Below, in pieces: positions 6,558 through 14,626 of a stretch of 64,000 nt of DNA. Origin of the DNA: Butyrivibrio sp. NC2002. GTDB lineage: Bacteria > Bacillota > Clostridia > Lachnospirales > Lachnospiraceae. The stretch spans positions 186,001 through 250,000 of the forward strand of contig NZ_KL370880.1 in the NCBI RefSeq assembly GCF_000702265.1, in the 5' to 3' direction. The notes under the pieces are model-generated. The model was not told the origin of the DNA. It worked only from the letters and a program-made list of their open reading frames with translations, and did no database searches. Both the position numbers and the translations under genes were made by a program. Within the stretch, counting starts at the first letter, position 1. Every line of letters starts with the position of its first letter.

Positions 6558-7595
6558 ATGAAAAATGTAATATTGGGCAAAACAGGTATATCGGTGCCGC
6601 AGAATGGTTTTGGGGCACTTCCGGTTCAGAGAGTATCTCTCGAAGAAGCAGTAAAGCTTTTACGCAAAGCTTATGACGGCGGCATGAGGTTTTTTGATAC
6701 TGCAAGAGCTTACAGCGATAGCGAAGAGAAGGTCGGAGCTGCTTTTGGAGATGGCTACGTAAAAAGAGAAGATATAATCATTGCAACCAAGACAGGTGCC
6801 AAGACGCCGGAAGAATTCTGGCAACATCTTGAGACATCTCTTGAAAAGCTTAAGACATCTTATATTGATATTTACCAGTTTCATCTTATGGGACAGTGCT
6901 GGAAGCCCGGAGATGGATCCGGCATGTATGAGTGTATGCTTGAAGCAAAAAAACAGGGCAAGATAAGACACATAGGCGGAACTGCGCATAAGATTGGTGT
7001 TGCAAAAGAACTTGCACAGTCAGGGCTCTATGAAACTGTTCAGTATCCGATAAGCTATCTTGCTACAGATCAGGAAATCGAGCTTATCCGTATGTGCAAT
7101 AAAAATAATGTCGGTGTCATCTGCATGAAGGGGCTTGCAGGCGGACTTATCACCAATTCAAAAGCTGCTATGGCCTTTGTGAATCAGTTTGAAGGAACTG
7201 TCCCGATCTGGGGTATCCAGAGGGAGTCAGAGCTTGATGAGTGGCTTTCATATATGGATGAGACTCCTGTGATGAATGACGAGATAAAGGCATTTATCGA
7301 CAGTGAGAGAAAAGAACTTATGGGAGATTTTTGCAGAGGCTGTGGATATTGCATGCCGTGCACGGTTGGCATTCAGATAAACCAGTGCAACAGGATGTCG
7401 CTAATGCTTCGCCGCGCTCCCAGTGATAGCTGGCTGTCAGAGTACTGGCAGGGCGAGATGAACAAGATAGAAGATTGTGTAAGGTGCGGCGCATGTCTTT
7501 CGAAGTGTCCGTATGAATTGCAGATCCCTGACCTTTTGAGGAAAAATCTTGAGGACTATAGAGAAGTACTGGCAGGTAATAGAAGCGTAAAGTGA
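6558..7595 (+). CDS. Aldo/keto reductase with C-terminal iron-sulfur domain
   Basis: Soluble oxidoreductase of 345 residues. The N-terminal TIM barrel (1-240) carries the aldo/keto reductase tetrad D47, Y52 (in the FFDTARAY segment), K78 and H109 (DIYQFHLM). The C-terminal part holds two cysteine groups: C259-x2-C262-x2-C265-x2-C268 and a ferredoxin-type C307-x2-C310-x2-C313-x3-C317-P. The second would bind a 4Fe-4S cluster; the first may do so too. Fused AKR/ferredoxin proteins are common in anaerobic Clostridia, and substrates are mostly unknown. GGTGGGTG lies just before the ATG. The AmrS-like radical SAM gene starts 31 bp downstream, so the two are probably one transcript. Family certain, substrate unknown. 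Confidence 0.9.
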   Translation: MKNVILGKTGISVPQNGFGALPVQRVSLEEAVKLLRKAYDGGMRFFDTARAYSDSEEKVGAAFGDGYVKREDIIIATKTGAKTPEEFWQHLETSLEKLKTSYIDIYQFHLMGQCWKPGDGSGMYECMLEAKKQGKIRHIGGTAHKIGVAKELAQSGLYETVQYPISYLATDQEIELIRMCNKNNVGVICMKGLAGGLITNSKAAMAFVNQFEGTVPIWGIQRESELDEWLSYMDETPVMNDEIKAFIDSERKELMGDFCRGCGYCMPCTVGIQINQCNRMSLMLRRAPSDSWLSEYWQGEMNKIEDCVRCGACLSKCPYELQIPDLLRKNLEDYREVLAGNRSVK

Positions 7596-7626
7596 TAAGC
7601 TGATCAAAGATGCTTGGGGCAAAAAT

Positions 7627-8487
7627 ATGGCTAAGTGTAATGTCTGCTATAGGAAATGTGAAATAGAGGAGAATGGACGCGGCTTTTGCGGGGTAAGAAC
7701 AAACAGAGGCGGCAGGATAGAGCCGGTAAGTTATGGAAGGATCACAAGCATAGCTCTTGATCCCATTGAGAAAAAACCGCTGTCAAAATTTATGCCCGGA
7801 AGTAAGGTCATCTCAGTTGGAAGCTATGGGTGTAATCTGCGTTGTCCTTTTTGCCAGAACTATCAGATATCCTGGTCGGAATTAGCTTACAGATTTGAGA
7901 ATGAGGCTGAGTATCTTTCGCCCGAAGAGTTATCGGACCTTGCACTTGAATATAAAGATAAGGGAAATGTTGGCTTAGCTTTTACTTATAATGAACCGCT
8001 CATTGGATACGAGTATGTGAGGGACTGTGCGAGGCTTGTCCATGAGAAGGGGATGGTAAATGTCCTTGTTTCAAATGGTATGGCGAGCCTTGAAGTTTTG
8101 AATGAGATAATTCCCTATATCGATGCCATGAATATTGATCTAAAGGGCTTTACTGACAGATATTATGCGGACTTTTTAAAAGGAAACAGGCAGATGGTTA
8201 TGGATTTTATCACGGAAGCCGTAAAGCATTGCCATGTTGAACTTACGACCCTCATTGTTCCCGGTGAAAATGACTCCGAGGATGAGATGAGAGAGCTCTC
8301 TAAATGGGTTTCTCTTCTTAAGGGTGCTGACGGAAGATGTATAGGTTCTGATATACCACTTCACATTTCGAGATTCTTTCCAAGGTTTAAGACCATGGAC
8401 AAAGAGGCAACGGATGTAGAGCTGATATATCGCCTTGCAGATGTGGCAAGAGAGAGGCTTAACTATGTTTATACAGGCAACTGCTAG
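7627..8487 (+). CDS. AmrS-like radical SAM enzyme (PFL-activase related)
   Basis: Radical SAM protein of 286 residues in the group of the AmmeMemoRadiSam enzyme AmrS and of pyruvate-formate-lyase activating enzyme-like proteins. The SAM-cleaving 4Fe-4S cluster is held by C69-x3-C73-x2-C76 (GCNLRCPFCQN). An N-terminal extra cysteine set C4-x2-C7-x3-C11-x9-C21 (KCNVCYRKC...GFCGVR) is diagnostic of the AmrS type. Other family blocks are TYNEPL, VSNGMA, NIDLKGF and LTTLIVPGEND. The AmrA/AmmeMemo partner genes are not adjacent; the neighbour is an Fe-S aldo/keto reductase. Activity on a protein partner or small molecule is not known. Confidence 0.88.
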   Translation: MAKCNVCYRKCEIEENGRGFCGVRTNRGGRIEPVSYGRITSIALDPIEKKPLSKFMPGSKVISVGSYGCNLRCPFCQNYQISWSELAYRFENEAEYLSPEELSDLALEYKDKGNVGLAFTYNEPLIGYEYVRDCARLVHEKGMVNVLVSNGMASLEVLNEIIPYIDAMNIDLKGFTDRYYADFLKGNRQMVMDFITEAVKHCHVELTTLIVPGENDSEDEMRELSKWVSLLKGADGRCIGSDIPLHISRFFPRFKTMDKEATDVELIYRLADVARERLNYVYTGNC

Positions 8488-8562
8488 TAGCTTACTTGCA
8501 GGTAATTTGGTTAATGGTAAGGTAGACAGTTCGATATCCGGTTATGAATTAGAAGGTTAATA

Positions 8563-9057
8563 ATGATCAGAGAAAATATAACCACTCTGTGTTACCTCGA
8601 AAGAGGAGATTCATATCTGATGCTCCACAGGGTGAAAAAGGAAAAAGATATAAATAAGGACAAATGGATAGGCGTGGGAGGTCATCTTGAGAATGACGAA
8701 AGTCCCGAGGAGTGCATTCAAAGGGAAATCCGTGAGGAAACCGGCTATGATATACCTCTGACTGAACTTAAGTACAGAGCGGTTGTGACTTTTGTTACAG
8801 AAAACGGCGATTACGAGCTGATGAATCTTTTTACGGCAAAAGCTCCGGGGCATGAGCCGATTGATTGTGATGAGGGTGAACTTGTGTGGGTTAAAAAGAG
8901 CGAAATATACTCACTTAACCTGTGGGAAGGAGACAGGATCTTTTTAAAGAAGCTTGATGAGTGCAAGGACTTCTTTTCATTAAAACTATCCTATGATGTG
9001 AAAGGAGATCTGGTAGAGGCTGTTTTGAACGGCAGCAGGATCTCAAAAGACACATAA
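8563..9057 (+). CDS. Nudix hydrolase, MutT/8-oxo-dGTPase-like
   Basis: Nudix pyrophosphohydrolase of 164 residues. The complete Nudix box is visible: G-HLEND-E-SPEECIQ-REIREETGY matches G-x5-E-x7-REUxEExGU. The N-terminal CYLERGDSYLMLHRVKK and the C-terminal VWVKKSEI follow the pattern of Firmicute 8-oxo-dGTP diphosphatase-like proteins. Such enzymes clean the nucleotide pool, but Nudix specificity cannot be read reliably from sequence. AAGG precedes the ATG at a usable distance. It is 75 bp from the radical SAM gene and may belong to the same transcript. Confidence 0.88.
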   Translation: MIRENITTLCYLERGDSYLMLHRVKKEKDINKDKWIGVGGHLENDESPEECIQREIREETGYDIPLTELKYRAVVTFVTENGDYELMNLFTAKAPGHEPIDCDEGELVWVKKSEIYSLNLWEGDRIFLKKLDECKDFFSLKLSYDVKGDLVEAVLNGSRISKDT

Positions 9058-9119
9058 GTGTTGTGGATGAAAAACTCAGATGATAAAATGGCTCTAGTTT
9101 GTTAAATTTGGAGGAAAAA

Positions 9120-10391
9120 ATGAAATACGATTATTTGATTGTTGGCGCGGGACTTTTTGGAAGCGTTTTTGCGCATGAAATGGCGCGAAAGGGAAAAAAC
9201 GTCCTTGTTATAGATAAGAGATCACATATTGGTGGAAATATTTACACTGAGAATAGGATGGGCATTAATGTTCATATGTACGGTGCACATATTTTCCATA
9301 CTTCAGATAAGAATGTCTGGGAGTACATTAACAGATTCTGCGAGTTTAATCAGTACATAAACTCACCTGTTGCTGTGTATCATGATGAACTTTACAACCT
9401 TCCGTTTAATATGAACACCTTTAGTAAGCTCTGGGGAGTTCGCACACCTTCAGAAGCAAGGGCTATCATTGATGAGCAGGCCAAAAAAGAAGTTAAGCGC
9501 ATTTTGAAGGAGCGTGCAGCAAACGGTGAGGAAGATGCAGCTAACAGACTCGACGAAGTTGCAGCTACCGGAGAGGATATCAGGACAGGGTTTGTTGCAA
9601 GAAACCTTGAGGAACAGGGACTTTCACTTGCGGGACGTGACGTTTTCGAGAAGCTTGTAAAAGGTTATACCGAGAAACAGTGGGGCAAGGACTGCAAGGA
9701 ACTTCCAGCATTTATCATCAGACGACTTCCCTTCAGGTTTATCTATGATAACAATTACTTTAACGATCGCTATCAGGGTATTCCGATGGGCGGCTATACA
9801 GCTGTTATAAGTAAGCTCCTTCTGCTTGAAACTTCTGAAAGTGCTTCTGAGAACAATTTGAGTGGAAGCATCACTGTAAAAACAGAAACAGAGTTTAAGA
9901 ACTTTGTAAAGATGGAAGGTGATGTGCCTGCTAAGCCGTTTGCTTCAGTTGACGGAGACAGCTTTGATAAAATTCTTTACACCGGAATGATAGATGAGTT
10001 CTTTGGCTACAAACTCGGCAATCTCGAATACAGATCGTTGAGATTCGAAACCAAAGACCTTCCCGATGTGGATAACTATCAGGGAAATGCAGTTGTAAAC
10101 TATACAGAGCGTGACATTCCTTACACAAGGATCATTGAGCATAAGCATTTTGAGTTCGGAACAGGAGAAGGAACCATTGTTACCAGAGAGTATCCTGCCG
10201 ATTGGAAGAGAGGCGATGAGCCCTATTACCCGATGAATGATGACAAAAATAACGAGCTCTTTGCACAATACAAAAAGCTCGCCGGTGACTTTGGAAATGT
10301 ATTATTTGGCGGCCGCCTTGGTCAGTATAAGTATTACAATATGGATCAGGTTATTGCTGCTGCACTTGAAATGGCATCAGAAGAAAACTGA
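9120..10391 (+). CDS. glf: UDP-galactopyranose mutase
   Basis: FAD flavoenzyme that converts UDP-galactopyranose to UDP-galactofuranose, the donor for Galf residues in surface glycans. GGAGG (9110-9114) fixes the start at ATG 9120, not the upstream TTG at 9099, giving 423 residues. The dinucleotide motif VGAGLFGSVFAHE is at the N-terminus, then NIYTENRMGINVHMYGAHIFHT, NSPVAVYHDELYNLPFNM, KGYTEKQWGKDCKELPAFII, LEYRSLRFET, PYTRIIEHKHFEF and the C-terminal FGGRLGQYKYYNMDQVI. It is longer than the usual 370-390 residues because of a charged insert at about 125-155 and a second one near 245-265. Expected partner genes (galactofuranosyl transferases) are not adjacent, but glycan loci flank the region. 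Confidence 0.96.
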   Translation: MKYDYLIVGAGLFGSVFAHEMARKGKNVLVIDKRSHIGGNIYTENRMGINVHMYGAHIFHTSDKNVWEYINRFCEFNQYINSPVAVYHDELYNLPFNMNTFSKLWGVRTPSEARAIIDEQAKKEVKRILKERAANGEEDAANRLDEVAATGEDIRTGFVARNLEEQGLSLAGRDVFEKLVKGYTEKQWGKDCKELPAFIIRRLPFRFIYDNNYFNDRYQGIPMGGYTAVISKLLLLETSESASENNLSGSITVKTETEFKNFVKMEGDVPAKPFASVDGDSFDKILYTGMIDEFFGYKLGNLEYRSLRFETKDLPDVDNYQGNAVVNYTERDIPYTRIIEHKHFEFGTGEGTIVTREYPADWKRGDEPYYPMNDDKNNELFAQYKKLAGDFGNVLFGGRLGQYKYYNMDQVIAAALEMASEEN

Positions 10392-10440
10392 TAAAATGCC
10401 ACTTGAAGAGAAACATGATTTTTCTTCGGGTGGCATTTTA
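10392..10440. terminator. Bidirectional terminator between glf and the FliD-like gene
   Basis: Long inverted repeat: AAAATGCCAC (10392-10401) pairs with GTGGCATTTT (10429-10438), and the inner part (about 10402-10410 with 10421-10428) continues with two G-T pairs. A-run on the left and T-run on the right allow termination in both directions. The stop codon of the convergent gene lies in the right arm. Confidence 0.88.
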
Positions 10441-11727
10441 GCAATAATTATTAAACATCATTCCGCTGTACTCACTGGTAATATAGGGCGATGGATTATC
10501 TGTTCCATTAGGATCCTTATAGTTGAAAACGGGTCGCTCAACATACTTCATGGGGTCTATAGATATTTCGTCAGCCTTTGCTATCAGGTCTTTTGCAAGG
10601 TGCATCAGCGGATCGAGCACTTCCTGTCCTGTTCCGGAAAGAAATTTATCTTTCATGAGCTGCGAGTCGTAACTTATATGTCCATCCTCTGTCAGGGAAA
10701 TGCCGAATTCAGAGGTAGCTTTCAGGTTGCTTCTTGCTATCGCGATTGTTTCGCCTGTAAGCTTATGACTCTTGTACCCTGCGCTCTGAACATCGTTCAA
10801 ACTGTCGATAAAATTGTTGTAACCGTCAACCAGGGTCGTAACATTTTCGACTAAGGTATCACTCTTGTTTTTGACACCTATTGTTACAGGTGCATCGGGA
10901 GCTGTTCCGGCTTTTAAGGTGATATCATATGCGTTTCCTACAGTAAATCTGTTTGATGACGAGTAATGTTCGTTTCCGTTAATATAAAAGTGAGCATTTG
11001 AAGGCTCCTGTGCTATCAGGTTAAGTCCAAAATAAGCAACACTGCCGGTACTTGCTCCGGAAGATTCTGTAATTTCAAATCTAAGAGTGGAACCGGGCTT
11101 AAGACCTGTATCAGTTGAACCTATTATTAAAGTAGACCTTCCTTCGGAATCTTCCTGAAGACCTGCTACAAGTCCTATTCCGGCTTTATTTATAAGACGT
11201 GAGAGTTTTGACTGGATATCTTTATTGGTGTCTCCGTCTTTTATGCTATACTGGAATTCGTAATCGTGTTTACCGACTGCAATATTAAAAGAATAAGCGC
11301 CGGGTGTAAGACTTACTTCTTCATCGGCAAGAAAATGTCCTGCGTTTATCTGGTTTGTAGCAAGGCGATCTACTGAAAGTGTAAATTCGGGAGATGCACT
11401 TTGACCGGAACCTACATATTCAACAGATACTTTTTCGGGATCTGAAGAAACTGCAGATCTTTTATCGAGTCCTGCGCTTTCGGAACTTCCCAGCGATTCA
11501 AGCTGACTTTTCAGGAAGCGGGCATGCTCTTTGATACCCACAGCCTCAGCCTGGGCATTGTCATCCTGCTGTAAAACATGAAGAGGGGAATTTTTATTGA
11601 TCTTCGCAATCGATTTATAGACATTTTGAAGTTCGCTCTTCTTATGCTTGTCAACATTAGCGTTTTCTTTTGCGACATAAGTAGTGGCGAAATGATTATA
11701 AGCTTCATTAATACTAATACGAGCCAT
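10438..11727 (-). CDS. FliD-like flagellar hook-associated (cap) protein
   Basis: Protein of 429 residues similar to the flagellar filament cap FliD. AAGGAGGGG just upstream selects ATG 11727, not the longer frame beginning at 11799. Features: a helical N-terminus, then a FliD_N/flagellin-IN-like segment (FTLSVDRLATNQ...LADEEVSLTPGAYSFNI, KDGDTNKDIQSKLSRLINKAGIGLVA), a beta-rich middle, and a C-terminal block typical of FliD (VENVTTLVDGYNNFIDSLN, LKATSEFGISLTEDGHISYD, MKDKFLSG). The canonical FliD N-terminal motif (GLDVDSIV type) is missing, so this may be a variant or paralog. It stands alone, away from other flagellar genes, convergent with glf. The 5' leader holds a CsrA-like hairpin. Confidence 0.75.
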   Translation of the reverse strand: MARISINEAYNHFATTYVAKENANVDKHKKSELQNVYKSIAKINKNSPLHVLQQDDNAQAEAVGIKEHARFLKSQLESLGSSESAGLDKRSAVSSDPEKVSVEYVGSGQSASPEFTLSVDRLATNQINAGHFLADEEVSLTPGAYSFNIAVGKHDYEFQYSIKDGDTNKDIQSKLSRLINKAGIGLVAGLQEDSEGRSTLIIGSTDTGLKPGSTLRFEITESSGASTGSVAYFGLNLIAQEPSNAHFYINGNEHYSSSNRFTVGNAYDITLKAGTAPDAPVTIGVKNKSDTLVENVTTLVDGYNNFIDSLNDVQSAGYKSHKLTGETIAIARSNLKATSEFGISLTEDGHISYDSQLMKDKFLSGTGQEVLDPLMHLAKDLIAKADEISIDPMKYVERPVFNYKDPNGTDNPSPYITSEYSGMMFNNYC

Positions 11728-11767
11728 GATGCCCCTCCTTTCTTCCTTGATGTTGTGCGATAACTCC

Positions 11768-11791
11768 TGCCAATCCTTTGGCATCCTGCAC
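11768..11791 (-). promoter_or_regulatory. CsrA-like binding hairpin in the leader of the FliD-like gene
   Basis: Read on the reverse strand, UGCCAA (11783-11778), AGGA (11777-11774) and UUGGCA (11773-11768) form a perfect 6-bp stem presenting AGGA as the loop, 41 nt ahead of the start codon. A second AGGA (within GUGCAGGAUG) lies directly upstream, another directly downstream (GCAGGAG), and the Shine-Dalgarno sequence itself is AAGGAGGGG. GGA in a hairpin loop plus a GGA overlapping the ribosome site is the known architecture of CsrA-repressed flagellar mRNAs such as hag in Bacillus. CsrA binding is inferred. Confidence 0.5.
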
Positions 11792-11814
11792 GAGGGCATA
11801 CAAAGACATGTTTT

Positions 11815-11844
11815 ATTACACTAACATTACCATTTACTAGTCAA
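11815..11844 (-). promoter_or_regulatory. Putative promoter of the FliD-like gene
   Basis: On the reverse strand TTGACT (11844-11839) is followed after 18 nt by TGTAAT (11820-11815). Transcription would start near 11808, giving a leader of about 80 nt that includes the AGGA hairpin. No sigma-28 consensus was recognised. Confidence 0.4.
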
Positions 11845-12004
11845 GTTCGTCAATAAAATAAGTATAAACTTCTTGTTAATAATATATTTTTTCATTTTTG
11901 AAATAAGACCATGTAAAAATGATAATATAATATAGAAGAAACAAAATAGAAGAGATCGAAGAAAATGTGTAAAACCCGCAGTTAGAACAATTTTCAAAAA
12001 TAGA

Positions 12005-12033
12005 TTGACGTAGAAGAAAGGCTATGATATATT
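12005..12033 (+). promoter_or_regulatory. Promoter of the rpmG-secE-nusG-rplK-rplA transcript
   Basis: TTGACG (12005-12010), 17-nt spacer, TATATT (12028-12033) preceded by an extended TGA. It lies about 90 nt upstream of rpmG, with a strong GGAGG site ahead of the gene. Confidence 0.75.
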
Positions 12034-12123
12034 ATACAAGCGACAGAAAATTTAGGTCTTTTTTTTATGCCAAAAAATAGGCATAGAAGCTAGTATAGAA
12101 ATTAACGCACGGAGGAATGAACA

Positions 12124-12273
12124 ATGCGTACAAGAATCACACTTGCTTGCACAGAGTGCAAAAATCGTAACTATGACACAACTAAGGATAAGAAGACACA
12201 TCCTGACAGAATGGAGATCAAGAAGTATTGTCCTTTCTGCAAGAAGCATACACCACACAAGGAAACAAAATAA
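12124..12273 (+). CDS. rpmG: 50S ribosomal protein L33
   Basis: Small ribosomal protein of 49 residues in the large subunit. The frame begins [20 protein letters not shown] and ends HKETK, matching bacterial L33. Two CxxC pairs (CTEC and CPFC) show the zinc-binding C+ form rather than the cysteine-free form used under zinc limitation. GGAGG precedes the ATG. It is the usual first gene before secE and nusG in Firmicutes. Confidence 0.97.
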   Translation: MRTRITLACTECKNRNYDTTKDKKTHPDRMEIKKYCPFCKKHTPHKETK

Positions 12274-12316
12274 TCTTTAGGATTTGTTTCAGGTTGAAAA
12301 AAGGAGTAAACCTATT

Positions 12317-12535
12317 ATGAGCGAAAATAAAGCTGTAAGTAATTCAGGTAAAAATGGATTATCCGCATTTTTTGCTGGTGTAAAGGCTGAGTTTGGCAAG
12401 ATTATGTGGCCTACCAAGGATGATATTATCAAGCAGACAACAGCAGTAGTAGTTATTTCCGTAATAGTCGGAGCATTGATTGCTGTTTTTGATTATGCAT
12501 TTGGGTATCTTATTAACCTTGTCACCAGTATTTGA
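12317..12535 (+). CDS. secE: Preprotein translocase subunit SecE
   Basis: Essential small subunit of the SecYEG channel, 72 residues from ATG 12317. AAGGAG at 12301-12306 supports this start over the in-frame TTG at 12284. The conserved cytoplasmic amphipathic segment (FFAGVKAEFGKIMWPTKDD) precedes the single membrane span (about 45-68). The single-span form is normal for Gram-positive bacteria. nusG follows after 12 bp, the conserved order. Confidence 0.96.
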   Translation: MSENKAVSNSGKNGLSAFFAGVKAEFGKIMWPTKDDIIKQTTAVVVISVIVGALIAVFDYAFGYLINLVTSI

Positions 12536-12547
12536 TAAAGGAGTGTT

Positions 12548-13204
12548 ATGGCAGAAGAGATGCAGAATGAAAGAGAACTTGATCTGACACAGGCTGCTGA
12601 TCCTGAGAACCAGGAAGTGGCTGAGGTTGTTGGTGAAGGCGCTGAGGCTTCAGAGAATCTCGAAAGCGAAGGAACTTCAGCACATGCCAATGCTCATTGG
12701 TATGTTGTTCATACTTATTCGGGCTATGAGATGAAGGTTAAAGCTAATCTCGAGAAGACTATAGAGAATAGACATCTTGAGAATCAGATATTTGAAGTCA
12801 GAGTACCGCTTCAGGACGTAGTTGAAATGAAGAATGGTACACGCAAAACTGTTAGCCGTAAGATGTTTCCGGGATATGTTCTTGTTAACATGGATATGAA
12901 CGATGATACATGGTACGTTGTTCGTAATACCAGGGGTGTTACAGGATTTGTCGGACCGGGAAGTAAGCCGGTTCCGCTTTCAGATGCTGAGATCAAGCCT
13001 TTGGGAATCAAGACAGAGAATATGTCTGTTGATTTCGGCGTTGGCGACGAGATAGCAGTTGTTGCCGGAGTTTGGAACGGAACAGTCGGAATAGTTCAGC
13101 GTATGGATTTTGGCAAGCAGAGTGCTACAATCAATGTCGACCTGTTTGGTCGTGAGACTCCTGTAGAAATTAGTTTTGCAGAAGTACGCAGAGTTGATAG
13201 CTGA
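12548..13204 (+). CDS. nusG: Transcription termination/antitermination factor NusG with acidic N-terminal extension
   Basis: NusG binds the clamp of RNA polymerase next to the nucleic-acid channel and affects pausing and Rho action. The NGN domain begins near residue 50 (HWYVVHTYSGYEMKVKANLE) and includes RKMFPGYVLVNMDM and VRNTRGVTGFVGP; the KOW domain lies at about 160-218 (VGDEIAVVAGVWNGTVGIVQ). Residues 1-49 form an additional acidic low-complexity segment rich in Glu, Ala and Asn that ordinary NusG of about 175 residues lacks. AAAGGAG precedes the ATG. A 172-bp structured leader separates it from rplK. Confidence 0.97.
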   Translation: MAEEMQNERELDLTQAADPENQEVAEVVGEGAEASENLESEGTSAHANAHWYVVHTYSGYEMKVKANLEKTIENRHLENQIFEVRVPLQDVVEMKNGTRKTVSRKMFPGYVLVNMDMNDDTWYVVRNTRGVTGFVGPGSKPVPLSDAEIKPLGIKTENMSVDFGVGDEIAVVAGVWNGTVGIVQRMDFGKQSATINVDLFGRETPVEISFAEVRRVDS

Positions 13205-13376
13205 TAGATTTGATATACAGTGACTTTGTCACTTTATATATTGTAAGCTCTTTGAGCTTTAGGTCGGATGTTTTTTCCGATAACTGAGTTGGAATTAGGA
13301 TATTCCAATTCAATGGAACTGGAGTGGGAGCATTCTTTGGATGCGCCTGACCACATTATTTCTAGGAGGTGCCATT
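13205..13376 (+). promoter_or_regulatory. Structured leader ahead of rplK-rplA
   Basis: The nusG-rplK gap contains a chain of short hairpins: GTGAC/GTCAC (13220-13232), AAGCTC/GAGCTT (13245-13259), TCGGA/TCCGA (13264-13280), a 10-bp stem GAGTTGGAAT/ATTCCAATTC (13286-13311, one G-T pair), and a GTGG..GCAT/ATGC..CCAC structure close to the ribosome site. The L11-L1 operon is autoregulated by L1 through its leader in other bacteria, so this is a candidate L1 target, but no specific L1 motif was recognised. Confidence 0.45.
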
Positions 13377-13802
13377 ATGGCAAAGAAAGTCGAAGGATAC
13401 ATTAAGTTACAGATCCAGGCTGGTAAAGCAACACCAGCACCGCCGGTAGGTCCGGCTCTTGGTCAGCACGGTGTTAACATCGTTGAGTTCACAAAGCAGT
13501 TCAATGCTAAGACAGCTGACAAGGGTGATGTTATCATCCCCGTTGTAATCACAGTTTACGCAGACAGAAGTTTCACATTCATCACAAAGACTCCGCCTGC
13601 AGCAGTTCTTCTTAAGAAGGCTTGCAATCTTCAGAAGGCTTCTGGTGTTCCGAACAAGAACAAGGTTGCAACAATTTCTAAAGATAAGATCAGAGAAATC
13701 GCTGAGACAAAGATGCCTGACTTAAATGCAGTTGATATCGAAGGTGCTATGAGCATGATCGCTGGTACTGCACGTAGTATGGGTATCGTAGTAGAAGACT
13801 GA
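13377..13802 (+). CDS. rplK: 50S ribosomal protein L11
   Basis: L11 forms the stalk base and GTPase-associated centre of the large subunit. It has 141 residues from ATG 13377, exactly the normal length; TAGGAGG lies 8 nt upstream, so the longer frame from 13341 is not used. The N-terminal [34 protein letters not shown] is diagnostic, and the C-terminal RNA-binding part ends [15 protein letters not shown]. rplA follows after 14 bp. Confidence 0.98.
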   Translation: MAKKVEGYIKLQIQAGKATPAPPVGPALGQHGVNIVEFTKQFNAKTADKGDVIIPVVITVYADRSFTFITKTPPAAVLLKKACNLQKASGVPNKNKVATISKDKIREIAETKMPDLNAVDIEGAMSMIAGTARSMGIVVED

Positions 13803-13816
13803 CGGAGGGCTAAGAG

Positions 13817-14506
13817 ATGAAACACGGTAAGAAGTATGTAGAGGCTGCTAAGCTTATCAACAGAGCACAGCAGTATGAAACTGCAGAAGCAATCTCTTTA
13901 GTAAAGAAGTCTGCTACTGCAAAATTTGATGAGACAGTTGAAGTACACATTCGTACAGGTTGTGACGGACGTCATGCTGATCAGCAGATCCGTGGCGCTG
14001 TAGTACTTCCTCACGGAACAGGTAAGACTGTTAAGGTTCTTGTATTCGCTAAGGGTACAAAGCTTGATGAAGCACAGGCAGCTGGCGCTGACTTCGTTGG
14101 TGGCGAGGAGCTTATTCCTAAGATCCAGAACGAAGGATGGCTTGATTTCGACGTTGTAGTTGCTACACCTGACATGATGGGTGTTGTAGGACGTCTTGGT
14201 AAGGTTCTCGGACCTAAGGGACTTATGCCTAACCCGAAGGCTGGCACAGTAACAATGGATGTTACAAAGGCTATCAATGATATCAAAGCTGGTAAGATTG
14301 AGTATCGTCTTGACAAGGCTAATATCATTCACTGCCCTGTTGGAAAGGCTTCTTTCACAGAAGAGCAGCTTGAGCAGAACTTTACAGCACTTATGGATGC
14401 TATTGCAAAGGCTAAGCCTGCAACAGTTAAGGGTCAGTACCTCAAGAGCATCACTCTTGCAACAACAATGGGACCTGGCGTAAAGGTTGTATCAAACAAG
14501 TATTAA
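13817..14506 (+). CDS. rplA: 50S ribosomal protein L1
   Basis: L1 forms the mobile stalk at the E site and usually represses its own operon by binding the leader mRNA. Length (229 residues) and blocks ([30 protein letters not shown]-like stretch, [47 protein letters not shown]) are standard. A strong terminator 17 bp after the stop ends the rpmG-to-rplA transcript, so rplJ-rplL is a separate unit here. Confidence 0.98.
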   Translation: MKHGKKYVEAAKLINRAQQYETAEAISLVKKSATAKFDETVEVHIRTGCDGRHADQQIRGAVVLPHGTGKTVKVLVFAKGTKLDEAQAAGADFVGGEELIPKIQNEGWLDFDVVVATPDMMGVVGRLGKVLGPKGLMPNPKAGTVTMDVTKAINDIKAGKIEYRLDKANIIHCPVGKASFTEEQLEQNFTALMDAIAKAKPATVKGQYLKSITLATTMGPGVKVVSNKY

Positions 14507-14522
14507 TTTATGTGATACTTAT

Positions 14523-14554
14523 GGAGCGAAGACATTTAGTCTTCGCTCCTTTTT
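14523..14554 (+). terminator. Rho-independent terminator after rplA
   Basis: Perfect 11-bp stem (14523-14533 with 14539-14549), ATTTA loop, then five T. It splits the usual L11-L1-L10-L7/12 gene string. Confidence 0.93.
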
Positions 14555-14563
14555 AAGTTAAAT

Positions 14564-14591
14564 TTGTAATTGCTCTTTTATGTGCTATTAT
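14564..14591 (+). promoter_or_regulatory. Putative promoter of the CapA-family gene
   Basis: TTGTAA (14564-14569), 16-nt spacer, TATTAT (14586-14591) with an extended TGC in front. It begins 10 bp after the rplA terminator. A start of transcription near 14598 would leave ATG 14627 as the first good start codon. Confidence 0.5.
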
Positions 14592-14626
14592 TTATGAAGG
14601 TAGCAAAAATAGAGTGTTTTATATGT

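Larger units (their letters stand above)
11728..12123. other. 396-bp divergent intergenic region
   Basis: This is the only gene-free stretch longer than 300 bp. Its left side is the leader and promoter of the reverse-strand FliD-like gene; its right end carries the rpmG promoter. The middle (about 11850-12000) is A/T-rich with no convincing ORF, RNA gene or repeat. A short ATGCC/GGCAT hairpin lies in the rpmG leader near 12066-12084. Confidence 0.7.

Noticed and set aside
8505-8560. GTTCGATATCC resembling a tRNA T-loop after the radical SAM gene
   Set aside because: No acceptor stem, D-arm or anticodon arm can be formed around it; the match is limited to a few bases.
10237-10854. 205-codon forward frame spanning the glf end and running antisense to the FliD-like gene
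   Set aside because: It overlaps two well-supported genes, has no ribosome site and no recognisable protein features, and its start lies inside glf.
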